This document shows, piece after piece, positions 45,199 through 56,735 of a stretch of 64,000 nt of DNA (within the stretch, counting starts at the first letter, position 1; the number at the start of each line of letters is the position of its first letter). Under the pieces are notes generated by a model that saw only the letters and a program-made list of their open reading frames with translations, was not told where the DNA came from and ran no database searches. Both the position numbers and the translations under genes were made by a program. The stretch is taken from NCBI GenBank assembly GCA_023384675.1, contig JAHDVK010000010.1, positions 155,806 to 219,805 on the forward strand. The letters are read 5' to 3'. Source of the stretch: Bryobacteraceae bacterium. GTDB taxonomy: Bacteria; Acidobacteriota; Terriglobia; Bryobacterales; Bryobacteraceae.

Positions 45199-45678
45199 TC
45201 AGGCATGCCGGTCCATGTTGGTGATGACTTCTTTCATGAGTTGTTCAGGCGGAGTCGAACGCCATGCCGTCAACAGATTGACAAACTCCTGTTCGGACTT
45301 CCCACCGTCTGGCTGTTGCGCCACATATTTGCGGTATTCCCAGACAAAATCGGTCATCGCCCGGTCTGCGCGGTTGAAGTAATCGCCTTCGGAGATCCCA
45401 TGCCGCGACAGCATATTTAAGAACCCCTGCATGGCCAGCAGAAGCACCTGGGACTTTTTCTGCGCCGAGGGGGCCGGATCCCGCTTCATGATGTAGTAGG
45501 CGGCGATCAGGCGGTGATAACCGGGCCCGCGGAGATGAATGCCGGCCTTCGACCACGCCTTGATGAGCCAGATCATGGTTTTGTTATTGAAGCCGCCGTT
45601 CTTAGTCGCCGTCTGCAGCCCTTGCACGAACTCCTCCAGAATTGCCACAGCAATGTCCTTCTTAATCTGAGTGCTCAT
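45199..45678 (-). CDS. Conserved-looking hypothetical helical protein
   Basis: This 159-residue protein starts at ATG 45676-45678 with AGGAG 4 bp upstream. It is mostly helical and polar (VAILEEFVQGLQTATKNGGF, then FVWEYRKYVAQQPDGGKSEQ), without signal peptide or membrane helix. I do not recognise a family. The strong ribosome-binding site and clean composition support a real gene. It sits alone between thiG and oxyR. Confidence 0.65.
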   Translation of the reverse strand: MSTQIKKDIAVAILEEFVQGLQTATKNGGFNNKTMIWLIKAWSKAGIHLRGPGYHRLIAAYYIMKRDPAPSAQKKSQVLLLAMQGFLNMLSRHGISEGDYFNRADRAMTDFVWEYRKYVAQQPDGGKSEQEFVNLLTAWRSTPPEQLMKEVITNMDRHA

Positions 45679-45801
45679 ATGTTTCTCCTGCTCTACCGGG
45701 CCTGCAGCGGCCCCATACTGATTAACGGTTTTGGCTGGAGCAATTGGCGAGAAAAGTGAAGAGCCAACGTGGAGGCCGCCTGGCGGGCTGTCCGGCGGGT
45801 C

Positions 45802-46711
45802 TTACGGCTTCCGTTTTTCGGCGGCCTCTTTCAGATAGCCCGTGAAGGCCTCGATGGCTTTGGAGAGGTATCGCCGTTCGAGGCGGATGTAGCCTACGCG
45901 GCGGCTGGCTTTCGGTTCGATCACGATCAGCCGGCAGCCCGTGCTGAGACTTCTTGCCATTTCTGGCACGATGCTCACGCCAAATCCCGCGCGGATGAGT
46001 TCGAAGATCGTCAGAAACTGTTCCGCCTCGAACTGGCCGGCGAAGCGGGCGCGGGCGCGGTCACAGGCAGCCAGGGTCTCATCCCGAAGGCAATGGCCGT
46101 CCTTCAGGATGATGAGCCGCTCATTGGACAACCGCCGCAACCGCACCTTTGGCGAAGAGGCCAGGGGATGGCCTTCGGGCACGGCGAGGTAAAGGGCGTC
46201 GCGGAACAACTCTCGCCGGACCAGACCAGCGGCTTCGACGGGAAGGCTCACGATCGCCACGTCGAGCATCCCCTCAAGCACCTGATCGACCAGCTCCGCC
46301 GTCGTGCCCTCGCGAACATGCAGATCGATGTCGCGGTAGCGCTCGGTGAAACCCTTCAGGTGCGGAGCCAGGAAGTATGGCAGGATGGTGGGAATCGCGC
46401 CGACCCGCAATGGTCCATGCACGCCCTGCCGTGCGCGCTCGAAATGAGCCGGGAGCGCCGCGGCGTCCTCGAGCAGCGCCTGGGCCTTGCCAAGGATGGC
46501 GTCGCCGAGGGGGGTAAGCTCAACTCGCCGGTTCAGCCGCTCGAAGAGCGCCGCGCCGAGGCAGTGTTCGAGTTTCGCGATCTGCTCGGAAAGGGATGGC
46601 TGGGTGATGCCCAGGTCCGCGGCCGCCTTCGTAAAGCTGCCGGCCCGCGCCACGGCGCAGAAGTATTCCAGTTGCCGCAAGTCGAATCCGCGGGCCCGCG
46701 CCGGCTGCCAC

Positions 46712-46713
<2 letters not shown>
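45802..46713 (-). CDS. oxyR: OxyR peroxide-sensing LysR regulator
   Basis: This 303-residue LysR protein has a helix-turn-helix in AGSFTKAAADLGITQPSLSE (about 25-44). The peroxide-sensing pair is C208 in KDGHCLRDETLAAC and C217, a spacing of nine residues, the same as C199/C208 of E. coli OxyR. Oxidation to a disulfide turns it into an activator. It reads divergently from katG across 71 bp that hold a strong dyad. Coupling of the two genes is the expected function. Confidence 0.92.
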
Positions 46714-49001
<2,288 letters not shown>

Positions 49002-49063
49002 GATAGAAGGCAGATCCGGTTGAAGGGAGACGGCGGCGTGCCAAACGCCGCCGTTTGCCATTG

Positions 49064-50350
49064 CTACAAGCGTTTCAGCAGCGCAGCGGCGCCCTGCCAG
49101 GTGACGGCGAGCGAGGCCAGGGTGACAAGGACCATCGCAGCGGTGGCCAGCGGGGTGTTGACGTAGCGGCCCATGCGTTCGCGGTCCGTGGTGATGCGCA
49201 GCAGCAGCAGGGTGACCAGCGGCACGGCGAGCGTCATGAGCGCCGAGGAGGCGATCACCAGAGGCACGGGCTTCCAGCTTGTCCAAAGGACGTAGATCGG
49301 GCTGAGACAGAAGAAGATCAACAGGCCGCGGAAGGTTTTGCTTCTTTGCGCCGGGCTCAGGCCCGTTTTGCGCATGGAGGAGAGGATGTCGCAGACGAGC
49401 AGGCTGTAGCCGGTGTTGGATCCGACATAAGTCGTGAAAACGGTGGTCCACAGGCCCACGGCCATGAGGATGCGGCCTGCGTCGCCCAGCGCGGCGGTGA
49501 ACAAGGGAATGAGTTCTTCGGCATTCTTCAGCGTGAGGCCGGCTGGCTGCAGCACGGCGGCGGCGGTGACCTGCAGCAGCGCGGCGATCAGAAACGCGGC
49601 GGCGAGGCTGACGATCAGATCGAAGCGCTGCTTTTTCAGGAAGCTGGGATCGCGCCAGCCCTTTTCAAAGGTGAAGGCGGAGTATTTCAGATTGCTCAGC
49701 GAACCGACGCCCGTGCCGACCAGCATCACGATCACCAGCATGAGGCCAAGTCCGCCGCCGTTGTCCTCCGGCAGCGAGGGCCTGGCCAGGCCGGAGAGCA
49801 CTTCGCCGGGATCGGGCCTGGCCCAGAGCATGGTGATGAAGATCGTCAAGCCCAGCAGGAAGGCCAGAGGCTTGCTGAAGCGCTCGACTGTCTTGTATCC
49901 ACCGCTGTACATCACCGCGAAGGCGAGGCCCGCGGAAGCGAGAGAGAAGGCCGTACGGCTCCAGCCCGAGTCCCACCCGAGCAGAAAGCCTGGCGCGAGG
50001 CCGAGCAGCAGCACATGATAGAGGTTCGACAGGTGCCGCCGCATGACGATCGCGCCGAGTATCACCCACGAGGACCAGCGCGCCGCGTGCCGGTAGCCCT
50101 GGAGCAGGCTCTCGCCGGTGGCGATCACATAGCGGGCGCTCGCTTCAAGGATGACGAAGCGGGCCGCGGCGATGACGAGGAGCGTCCACAGCAAAGCATA
50201 GCCGAAGTTCGCGCCTGCGGCCGAGTTGCTGACGAGGTCGGATGGGCCGATGGAAGAAAGCAGGAACACGATGCCCGGACCCGCCGCCTGCACCGCCCAT
50301 TGGGTCCTGTTTTGGGCTCTTTCCGCCGCCGGTTGGGTATCTGTTGTCAA
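49064..50350 (-). CDS. Nramp-family membrane carrier with altered metal motifs
   Basis: This 428-residue protein has about eleven helices and the overall Nramp signature (AAGPGIVFLLSSIGPSDLVS, then AAGANFGYALLWTLLVIAAA; later YVGSNTGYSLLVCDI). The helix 1 metal motif D-P-G-N is replaced by G-P-S-D (residues 35-38) and the helix 6 M-P-H motif is replaced by S-L-S-N. It starts with TTG 50350 and no ATG is available upstream. It lies 22 bp after the ligase gene in the same unit. Transport of a metal, as in MntH, is not supported by the residues. Substrate unknown. Confidence 0.8.
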   Translation of the reverse strand: MTTDTQPAAERAQNRTQWAVQAAGPGIVFLLSSIGPSDLVSNSAAGANFGYALLWTLLVIAAARFVILEASARYVIATGESLLQGYRHAARWSSWVILGAIVMRRHLSNLYHVLLLGLAPGFLLGWDSGWSRTAFSLASAGLAFAVMYSGGYKTVERFSKPLAFLLGLTIFITMLWARPDPGEVLSGLARPSLPEDNGGGLGLMLVIVMLVGTGVGSLSNLKYSAFTFEKGWRDPSFLKKQRFDLIVSLAAAFLIAALLQVTAAAVLQPAGLTLKNAEELIPLFTAALGDAGRILMAVGLWTTVFTTYVGSNTGYSLLVCDILSSMRKTGLSPAQRSKTFRGLLIFFCLSPIYVLWTSWKPVPLVIASSALMTLAVPLVTLLLLRITTDRERMGRYVNTPLATAAMVLVTLASLAVTWQGAAALLKRL

Positions 50351-50372
50351 ATCAAATCTCGCTGTATCTGTT

Positions 50373-51950
50373 TCAGGGGCGGACCCGCACGCGTAAGGGC
50401 TGGACTTTCCCGGCCGCGGAGAGGTGCGGCTCTTCGCGCCGCACCTCCAGGATGCCCGCGCGGGCCCAGTGTTCGCTCATCATGCGGTGGCCCGGCGAGT
50501 GGGAGCCCAGGTACTCGAATGACGCCTTGAGGACCGAACCGGAATCGAGCGGGCCGACTTGCGGGCTGACCACCAGTGCGACGCGGCTCTTTCCGTTGTC
50601 CTCCTCTTCGACAAGTTGATAGTGTCCGGGCTTGCCGCCGAACCGTGCGGGCAACACTTCCTCCACGAGGCGCAGCGCATCGGCGGCCGTGAAATGCATG
50701 CCGCCCGCGGTCAGCTTGTCCGCGTTTCTGATGGTATGCAGGCGCTGGGGGAATCCGGCCCTTTCGATGGGGCATCCACAGCTTCCCGCGGCCAGCACGG
50801 CGTGATCGCCACTATCGACATTGAGCAGCACCTTGGGCGTGGCCGTGAGAAGCGTGGTCAGCAGAAGCCGGGCTGCGCCGCTCTCGGGACTCGCGCTGCC
50901 CGGCTTGGCCACGACCGCAACCTTGCCTTGCAACAAGTGGACTTCGTCGCGTTCTGAGCGCGAGGCACAGCCGATGGCGAGGGTACCGGTCTCGGAGAGC
51001 GACCAGCCGTTCACCGTGGCACAGCCCGCCGCGTGGATGATGCGTTCTCTAGCCGCGCTGAGCGGCTCGCCGCCGACCCACATCACGGAACCGCCGATGT
51101 CGAGACCATGCTCTGCGGCATGCTCCGCGATGCGGACGGCAGCGCTGACCGGGCAGGAGAGCACGCCGGGCGTGCCGGCGCGTTTGCTGGCGGCCAGCCA
51201 TTCTGCGCCCGGCGCGGGACGGTCCGGGGGAACGAACTCGGGCCCCGGCAGCACGCCGCCGTTCCGCCGGCCATGCCACAAGGCGAGGTGAAGGAAGACG
51301 GAGGACTTCCACTGCAGCCGGTCCCAGGAGACCGGTTTCGGCGAGAACCACCGCTCCGCGGGTCTGCCGAGCTTGGCCGCGCGCAGGACGTGTTTGATGC
51401 CCGACGAACCCGGCGGCACCGCGCGCCAGATGGCCATCGGCCGGTGGAGCAGATCGTGGGAGCGAAGGAAGAGGTGGCGCGCGGCGGCCTCAAATACCAG
51501 TAGATCGAGGTCGATCGTGAGACGTTCGCGCCTGCCCGAAGAGCCTCCGGTCATGACCTCGAATTCGCCCGCGAGCAGAGGGTTGTCGAAGTCCGCGGCG
51601 CGCACGGGATGATCGAGCCCGGGGCGCCGGATGGGGGTGCGCCCTTTGAATTCATCGAGGGAGACCTGCACGCCTTCTCGGGCCAAATGTTCCAGTGCCG
51701 GCTCGAGGCCCTTCAAACGCACAAGTTCCTCCACGTCGCCCAAACGGGCTCCGGCACGCAGCAGAAGCGGCAGGTAGGGACTACGGGGGTTTTCGTAGAT
51801 GGCGCACCGGACAAGACTGAGGAACTGCCGTTCGCGGTTTCGCAGGCTTTCTTCCAACATCCGGTCCGCTTCGGCCGCGGCGATGGGAGTGGTCAAGAAG
51901 CCGGGCAGTCCCCGGTGAAATCGCGCCAATTTCTGGAATTCGGCCCACAT
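50373..51950 (-). CDS. Adenylate-forming (ANL-type) ligase
   Basis: This 525-residue protein resembles the phenylacetate-CoA ligase/coenzyme F390 synthetase branch. The nucleotide loop MTGGSSGRRERLTIDLDLL (about 133-151) and the A5-like NGWSLSETGTLAIGC are present, and the segment KVLLNVDSGDHAVLAAG near 385 fits the adenylate-binding end. A C-terminal lid is less clear. It activates a carboxylic acid as an adenylate. It follows the TonB-dependent receptor by 7 bp without a ribosome-binding site of its own, so translation is probably coupled. Confidence 0.78.
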   Translation of the reverse strand: MWAEFQKLARFHRGLPGFLTTPIAAAEADRMLEESLRNRERQFLSLVRCAIYENPRSPYLPLLLRAGARLGDVEELVRLKGLEPALEHLAREGVQVSLDEFKGRTPIRRPGLDHPVRAADFDNPLLAGEFEVMTGGSSGRRERLTIDLDLLVFEAAARHLFLRSHDLLHRPMAIWRAVPPGSSGIKHVLRAAKLGRPAERWFSPKPVSWDRLQWKSSVFLHLALWHGRRNGGVLPGPEFVPPDRPAPGAEWLAASKRAGTPGVLSCPVSAAVRIAEHAAEHGLDIGGSVMWVGGEPLSAARERIIHAAGCATVNGWSLSETGTLAIGCASRSERDEVHLLQGKVAVVAKPGSASPESGAARLLLTTLLTATPKVLLNVDSGDHAVLAAGSCGCPIERAGFPQRLHTIRNADKLTAGGMHFTAADALRLVEEVLPARFGGKPGHYQLVEEEDNGKSRVALVVSPQVGPLDSGSVLKASFEYLGSHSPGHRMMSEHWARAGILEVRREEPHLSAAGKVQPLRVRVRP

Positions 51951-51957
51951 CGTGCTG

Positions 51958-54900
51958 CTAGAACCGGAACCTCACGCCAAACTGAATCTGGCGCGGATTC
52001 CCGGCGGACGTGATGAGCCCCGCGTCCTCGCGAACCGCGGTGGCCGTGAAGATCTCCATCCGCGCGCCGTCGGGCAGATCGAAGTTGGTGCGGTTGGTGA
52101 CGTTGAAGAACTCGAAGCGCAGATCCAGCGAAGCGCGTTCGCTCCAGCGGTTCAACGGCACCTGCTTCACGAGCGAGCAATCCGTGCTGAACAGGTTGGG
52201 ACCGATGATGGTGTTCCGCCCGAGATTGCCCAGGTAGCCTGGTTCGGGACGCCGGAACGCGGTGACGTCGATCCACCCGTTCGGATCGCCGGTGACCGGG
52301 TTGGGTGACGCGCCGGGGGCGAGATCGGGACGCTGGCCGGAGCGCCGGTCGGTCTCCGAGGTGCGCGTGCGCGCGCCGTCATAGCCGAGCCACGCCGAGG
52401 TGGGCAGGCCCGAATTGAATGTGGCGATACCCGAAGTCTGCCAGCCGCCCAGGAAGGCTTGCGCGACGCGTCCGCCACGGAAAGGGATGCTCCAGACGCC
52501 GTTGATGACCAGGGCGTGCCGCACGTCGTGGCCGCTCAAGCCGCGGTTGAAGCGCGGGTTGCCGTTCAGCGGCAGCGCTCCGGTATTGGCCGCCTCGCTG
52601 ATGGAAAGATAGTTCGAGCTGTCATCCATGCTCTTCGAATAGACGTAGGAGCCTGCCAGTTGCAGCCCGGCCTTCCAGCGGCGTTCGAGCCTCAGGGCGA
52701 GTCCATGATAGGAGGATTGCGCGTCAAAGCCCCGCACGCGCATGATGCTGTAGCGGGGATTCATCTTGCGGCCATCGGCGGGGAAGAAGGGGCGTCCGTC
52801 CGGTTGCAGTTCCGGTGTTGCCAGGTTGCCATCGCTGATGAGCGACGAAAGGTGAATGCCGTGCGAACCCTGGTAGCCGGCACGGAACATGAGCGCGCTG
52901 CCCAGCCGTTGTTCCAGCGTGAAACTCCATTGCTGAACGTAGGGCTGCTTGCCGAGGGGGTCGAGGATTTCAGCCTGCAGTTCCGCGTTCGGGGCGTTCA
53001 CGAGCGCCAGATAGCCACCCTTCGGGAAGTCGCCCGCCTGGAGGGCGCTTGTGTTTCCGCGCAGGAAAAAGGGCGGATTACGCACGCTCGCGCGCATGAC
53101 GAACTGCGACAGCAACAGGTCCGCGTAGATCCCATATCCGCTGCGGATGATCGTCGAGCCGCTGCCGGACAGATCCCAGGCGAGGCCCACCCGCGGGGCG
53201 ATGCCGCGGCCCGACGGGTTGCTGTAGAGCGGCGCACCGATGCGGGGCTCCACCGACATGACGCCGTCGAAGTTCGAGATTTTTCCGTTCACTTCGTAGG
53301 GCACGCTCGCCCATTCGTAGCGCACTCCCAGATCGAGGGTGAGCCGGGGGGCGGCTCGCCAGGAATCTTCGGCGTAGAGGCCCAGGACGGATTGCCGCTG
53401 TCCTCGAATCGTGTCCGAACCCGGCAGTTGGGCGCGAAACCGGTTCGGCCGGTTGGTGAGGAAGTCCTGTACGTTGCGGAAACGGAACTCGCCGCTGGCG
53501 CTGTTCTGGCTATCGAGGTTGTAGTGGGTCCGCTCGAGACGCACACCGAAGTTGAAGCTGTGGCGGCCGCGCGTCCAGGACAGGTCATTGTCCAATTGGT
53601 AAGAGTTGAAGACGTGGCGGTTCACGTCCGGGGCATCGGTGCCGCCGGGATAAACCGAGAGGCCGATCACCTCGATGACGCCGACGGCGCCCTGGCCCGG
53701 GAGGGCTGCCAGAGTGGGGTCGTCGGCGGCCGGGTTATTGGAGACGGTCTCGCCGTCAACGCTTGGGTTACGAAGAAACCCGGCGCGCAGCACGTTGAGC
53801 AGGGCTGGGGAAAATGCGTGGGTGTGTTCCATCGCAGCCGAGTGCATGGTGGTGCGGTTGGTCTGCGTTCCGGCCCCGAAGGCGGTGAGGAAGGCGCGGG
53901 AACCTTCGCTCAGGCTGTAGCGGGCGAACAGGCGGTCGCGTTCGCCGAGGATGTGATCCAGCCGGGCCACGGCGAAGCGCTCCTTTCCGGTCTGATCGTT
54001 GGCGAAAACGAAGAGGCCGGTATCGCCGAACACCTCGGCGTTGGGCAGGGGGTAGAGGGCGGCCACGCGGGCGATCGCCGGGTTCACAGCAACGCGCCCG
54101 CTGACGAGTTGACCCGTGCGCGCCTCGGCGCTGAGCGTGGTGTCGCGGCTGGTAAACCCGCGCACTTCCCGGAAGCCTTCGAAGCTGGCGAAGAAGAATG
54201 TGCGATCACGCACGACAGGGCCGCCCAGCAACGCGCCGAACTGGTGACGGCGGAACTCCGGCTTGGTTTCGCCGTCGAAGAAATTCCGGGCATCGACGTT
54301 GTCGTTGCGGTGGAACCAGAACAGCCCGCCGTGAAATACATTGCTGCCGGAGCGAGTGACGGCGTTGACAATCCCGCCGGCGGAGCGCCCATATTTCGCG
54401 CTGTACGGTCCGGCGATGACGCTGAACTCCTGCAAGGCATCCGCGCCGAGGTTCACGCCGTTGATGGACCCTGGCGTGGCGTTGCTGTAGCTGCTTTGAG
54501 TGACTCCGTCCATCCGGAAGTGGTTTTGATACGGCCGTGAGCCTGCGAAGCTGAGCGGCAGCCCATACCCGTTGAAGACGGTCGACCCTTGCGCGCGGGC
54601 GACGGGCGCGCCGGCATCCAGGGCTGCGAGGCGGATGTAGTCCCGCCCATTGAGCGGCAGTTCCTCAATCGCCCGCTGGTTGACGAACGCGGTCACGGCG
54701 CCGGCGTGGGTCTCGGTCAAATGAGCATCGCCTTCAACAAGAACTGAGTCATGCGTCTCGCCGATCTGCATCCGGTGCCGGAGCAGCGCCGCCCGGTTCA
54801 CCTCCAACCGCACGCCGGTTTGGACGTTCGCCTTGAAGCCCGGATGCGAAACCGTGACTTCATACACGCCAACGGCGAGCGAGCGGAAATGGTAAAAGCC

Positions 54901-55092
54901 GCCGTCATCGGTCACGGCGTTGCCGGAGGCCTTGGTGGAGTTGTTGACGGCCACCACCGCCGCGCCCTGAATGCCGAGACCACTGGGGTCCATGACGCGG
55001 CCGCTGAGCGCACCGGTTCTCTCCTGCGCTGACATCGAGGAGATCGCGAGGCACGAAATGGAAAAAACCGTAGATGCGAAGAGCTTCTTCAA
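51958..55092 (-). CDS. Oar-like TonB-dependent outer-membrane receptor
   Basis: This 1044-residue protein starts at TTG 55090-55092 (GGAAG 6 bp upstream) with a signal peptide (MKKLFASTVFSISCLAISSM). A carboxypeptidase regulatory-like domain follows (GALSGRVMDPSGLGIQGAAV to about 110), then a plug (VNQRAIEELPLNGRDYIRLA, about 125-230) and a barrel ending in IQFGVRFRF with terminal Phe. Such acidobacterial Oar-like receptors import peptides or glycans across the outer membrane. It heads a three-gene unit with an ANL ligase and an Nramp-like carrier. Confidence 0.9.
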   Translation of the reverse strand: MKKLFASTVFSISCLAISSMSAQERTGALSGRVMDPSGLGIQGAAVVAVNNSTKASGNAVTDDGGFYHFRSLAVGVYEVTVSHPGFKANVQTGVRLEVNRAALLRHRMQIGETHDSVLVEGDAHLTETHAGAVTAFVNQRAIEELPLNGRDYIRLAALDAGAPVARAQGSTVFNGYGLPLSFAGSRPYQNHFRMDGVTQSSYSNATPGSINGVNLGADALQEFSVIAGPYSAKYGRSAGGIVNAVTRSGSNVFHGGLFWFHRNDNVDARNFFDGETKPEFRRHQFGALLGGPVVRDRTFFFASFEGFREVRGFTSRDTTLSAEARTGQLVSGRVAVNPAIARVAALYPLPNAEVFGDTGLFVFANDQTGKERFAVARLDHILGERDRLFARYSLSEGSRAFLTAFGAGTQTNRTTMHSAAMEHTHAFSPALLNVLRAGFLRNPSVDGETVSNNPAADDPTLAALPGQGAVGVIEVIGLSVYPGGTDAPDVNRHVFNSYQLDNDLSWTRGRHSFNFGVRLERTHYNLDSQNSASGEFRFRNVQDFLTNRPNRFRAQLPGSDTIRGQRQSVLGLYAEDSWRAAPRLTLDLGVRYEWASVPYEVNGKISNFDGVMSVEPRIGAPLYSNPSGRGIAPRVGLAWDLSGSGSTIIRSGYGIYADLLLSQFVMRASVRNPPFFLRGNTSALQAGDFPKGGYLALVNAPNAELQAEILDPLGKQPYVQQWSFTLEQRLGSALMFRAGYQGSHGIHLSSLISDGNLATPELQPDGRPFFPADGRKMNPRYSIMRVRGFDAQSSYHGLALRLERRWKAGLQLAGSYVYSKSMDDSSNYLSISEAANTGALPLNGNPRFNRGLSGHDVRHALVINGVWSIPFRGGRVAQAFLGGWQTSGIATFNSGLPTSAWLGYDGARTRTSETDRRSGQRPDLAPGASPNPVTGDPNGWIDVTAFRRPEPGYLGNLGRNTIIGPNLFSTDCSLVKQVPLNRWSERASLDLRFEFFNVTNRTNFDLPDGARMEIFTATAVREDAGLITSAGNPRQIQFGVRFRF

Positions 55093-55309
55093 CGCGAGCT
55101 TCCAAGGCCCCTGACCCAGAAGGCGGCTTGGGCGGTACAGTTCCCGCCATTATACCTGCCCGATTGCTTTCCTTCCGGAAGTGAGTGCGCGAGGACGGGC
55201 ACCCTCAATCGTTGGCGGGCACTGATCGTTGCACAGCCTGCCCTTCGCATCGGAGACGCGAAGGTTGCGCCGGGCCGATACAATGCCGGTAAAGGCTAGG
55301 GACACAACC

Positions 55310-56734
55310 ATGCAGGAATTTGCGCTGTGGATTGACGGGCGTGAGGCGAAAGGAGAGCGGGTGCGCAGCCTGCGCATTCCCTTCGACCAGTCGGAATTCG
55401 CGCGGGTGCATGAAGCGGGAGCGGCGCAAGTGGAGGCGGCGCTGGAGTCGGCGCGGCGGGCCGCGCGCGTAATGCGGTCGTTGACCGCGGCGGAGCGAGG
55501 CGCGATCCTGCTGCGGGCACACGGCATGCTCGTGGCCCGGCGGGAGGAGTTCGCCCGCGTGATCAGCCAGGAATCGGGTAAGCCGTTGCGGGAGGGGAGG
55601 ATCGAGGCGGCCCGCGGTGCCGATACGCTCCTCTTCTCGGCCAACGAGGCCTTACGGCTCTCGGGCGAAGTGGTGCCGATGGAGGCCGCGGCCAGCGGCG
55701 CCGGCCGGATGGCGATGACACTGCGGGAGCCGTTGGGTGTCATCGCGGCCATCACGCCGTTCAATTTCCCGCTGAACCTTTCGCTCCATAAAATCGGGCC
55801 GGCGCTGGCGGCGGGCAACGCGGTGGTCCACAAGCCGGCCAGCGCCACTCCGCTGAGCGGCCTGATGGTGGCGCGGTTGCTGTCCGAAGCGGGCCTGCCC
55901 GGTGGGGCCTTGAATTCGATTCCCGGGCCGGGCGCGGTGGTAGGAGATGCGTTGACCAGGGATGAGCGCGTCGCGATGGTTACGTTCACAGGAAGTGCGG
56001 AGGTCGGCGTCGCGCTGCGTGCGCGCTCGGGGATGAAGCGCGTGACTCTCGAACTCGGCAACAACTCGGCCTTGATCGTCCACGGCGACGCCGACCTCGA
56101 CGATTGCCTGCCGCGAGCAGTGAGTGGCGCCTACGCGCATTCGGGCCAGGTGTGCATTTCCGTGCAGCGGATTCTGGTGCACCAGCGGGTGTTCCAGGAA
56201 TTTGCGGAGCGATTTGCCGCCGGCGCGGCCGGCTTGCGGATCGGCCATCCGCTCGAGGAGGAAACGCAGGTGAGTTCGCTGATCACCCCGGACGAGGCGC
56301 GAAGGGTGAGGGACTGGATCCGCGAGGCGGCGGCAGCCGGCGCCCGAGTCAGCGGCGGGGCTGCAAGCGGACCGGCGACCGTGACGCCCGCGCTGCTGCT
56401 CGAAGCGCCCGAAGAGGCCGCCGTGTGGTCCAAGGAGGCGTTCGGGCCTCTGGCCTGCCTGCGGCCGTACGACACTCTGGACGAGGCCATCGAGCTGATG
56501 AACCGCTCGGCCTACGGACTGCAGGCCGGGATTTTCACGCGAGATCTCGCGGCGGCCTTCCGCGCGGCGAAGGAGGCGGAGGTGGGCGGTTTCCTGATCA
56601 ACGACGTGCCGCAGTTTCGTGTGGACCAAATGCCCTATGGCGGGGTGAAGATGAGCGGAACCGGGCGCGAAGGGCCGCGCTACGCCATCGAGGAGATGAC
56701 CGAGACGAAACTCGTGAGCTGGCGCTGGAGCTGA
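55310..56734 (+). CDS. Aldehyde dehydrogenase (NAD(P)-dependent)
   Basis: This 474-residue protein starts at ATG 55310 with AGGGA about 8 bp upstream. Catalytic residues are N152 (ITPFNFPLN), E248 (TLELGNNSALI) and C282 (SGQVCISVQR). FTGSAEVG is the nucleotide-binding turn. The family oxidises aldehydes to acids. The NNS in place of the usual GGK after the Glu is common in succinate-semialdehyde-like and glyceraldehyde-type members. Its stop is 1 bp from the convergent flgL stop. Confidence 0.9.
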   Translation: MQEFALWIDGREAKGERVRSLRIPFDQSEFARVHEAGAAQVEAALESARRAARVMRSLTAAERGAILLRAHGMLVARREEFARVISQESGKPLREGRIEAARGADTLLFSANEALRLSGEVVPMEAAASGAGRMAMTLREPLGVIAAITPFNFPLNLSLHKIGPALAAGNAVVHKPASATPLSGLMVARLLSEAGLPGGALNSIPGPGAVVGDALTRDERVAMVTFTGSAEVGVALRARSGMKRVTLELGNNSALIVHGDADLDDCLPRAVSGAYAHSGQVCISVQRILVHQRVFQEFAERFAAGAAGLRIGHPLEEETQVSSLITPDEARRVRDWIREAAAAGARVSGGAASGPATVTPALLLEAPEEAAVWSKEAFGPLACLRPYDTLDEAIELMNRSAYGLQAGIFTRDLAAAFRAAKEAEVGGFLINDVPQFRVDQMPYGGVKMSGTGREGPRYAIEEMTETKLVSWRWS

Positions 56735-56735
56735 T

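Noticed and set aside
45765..45790. GAGGCCGCCTGGCG shared with the 12402 repeat
   Set aside because: Only 14 bases match and no hairpin is present; likely chance.
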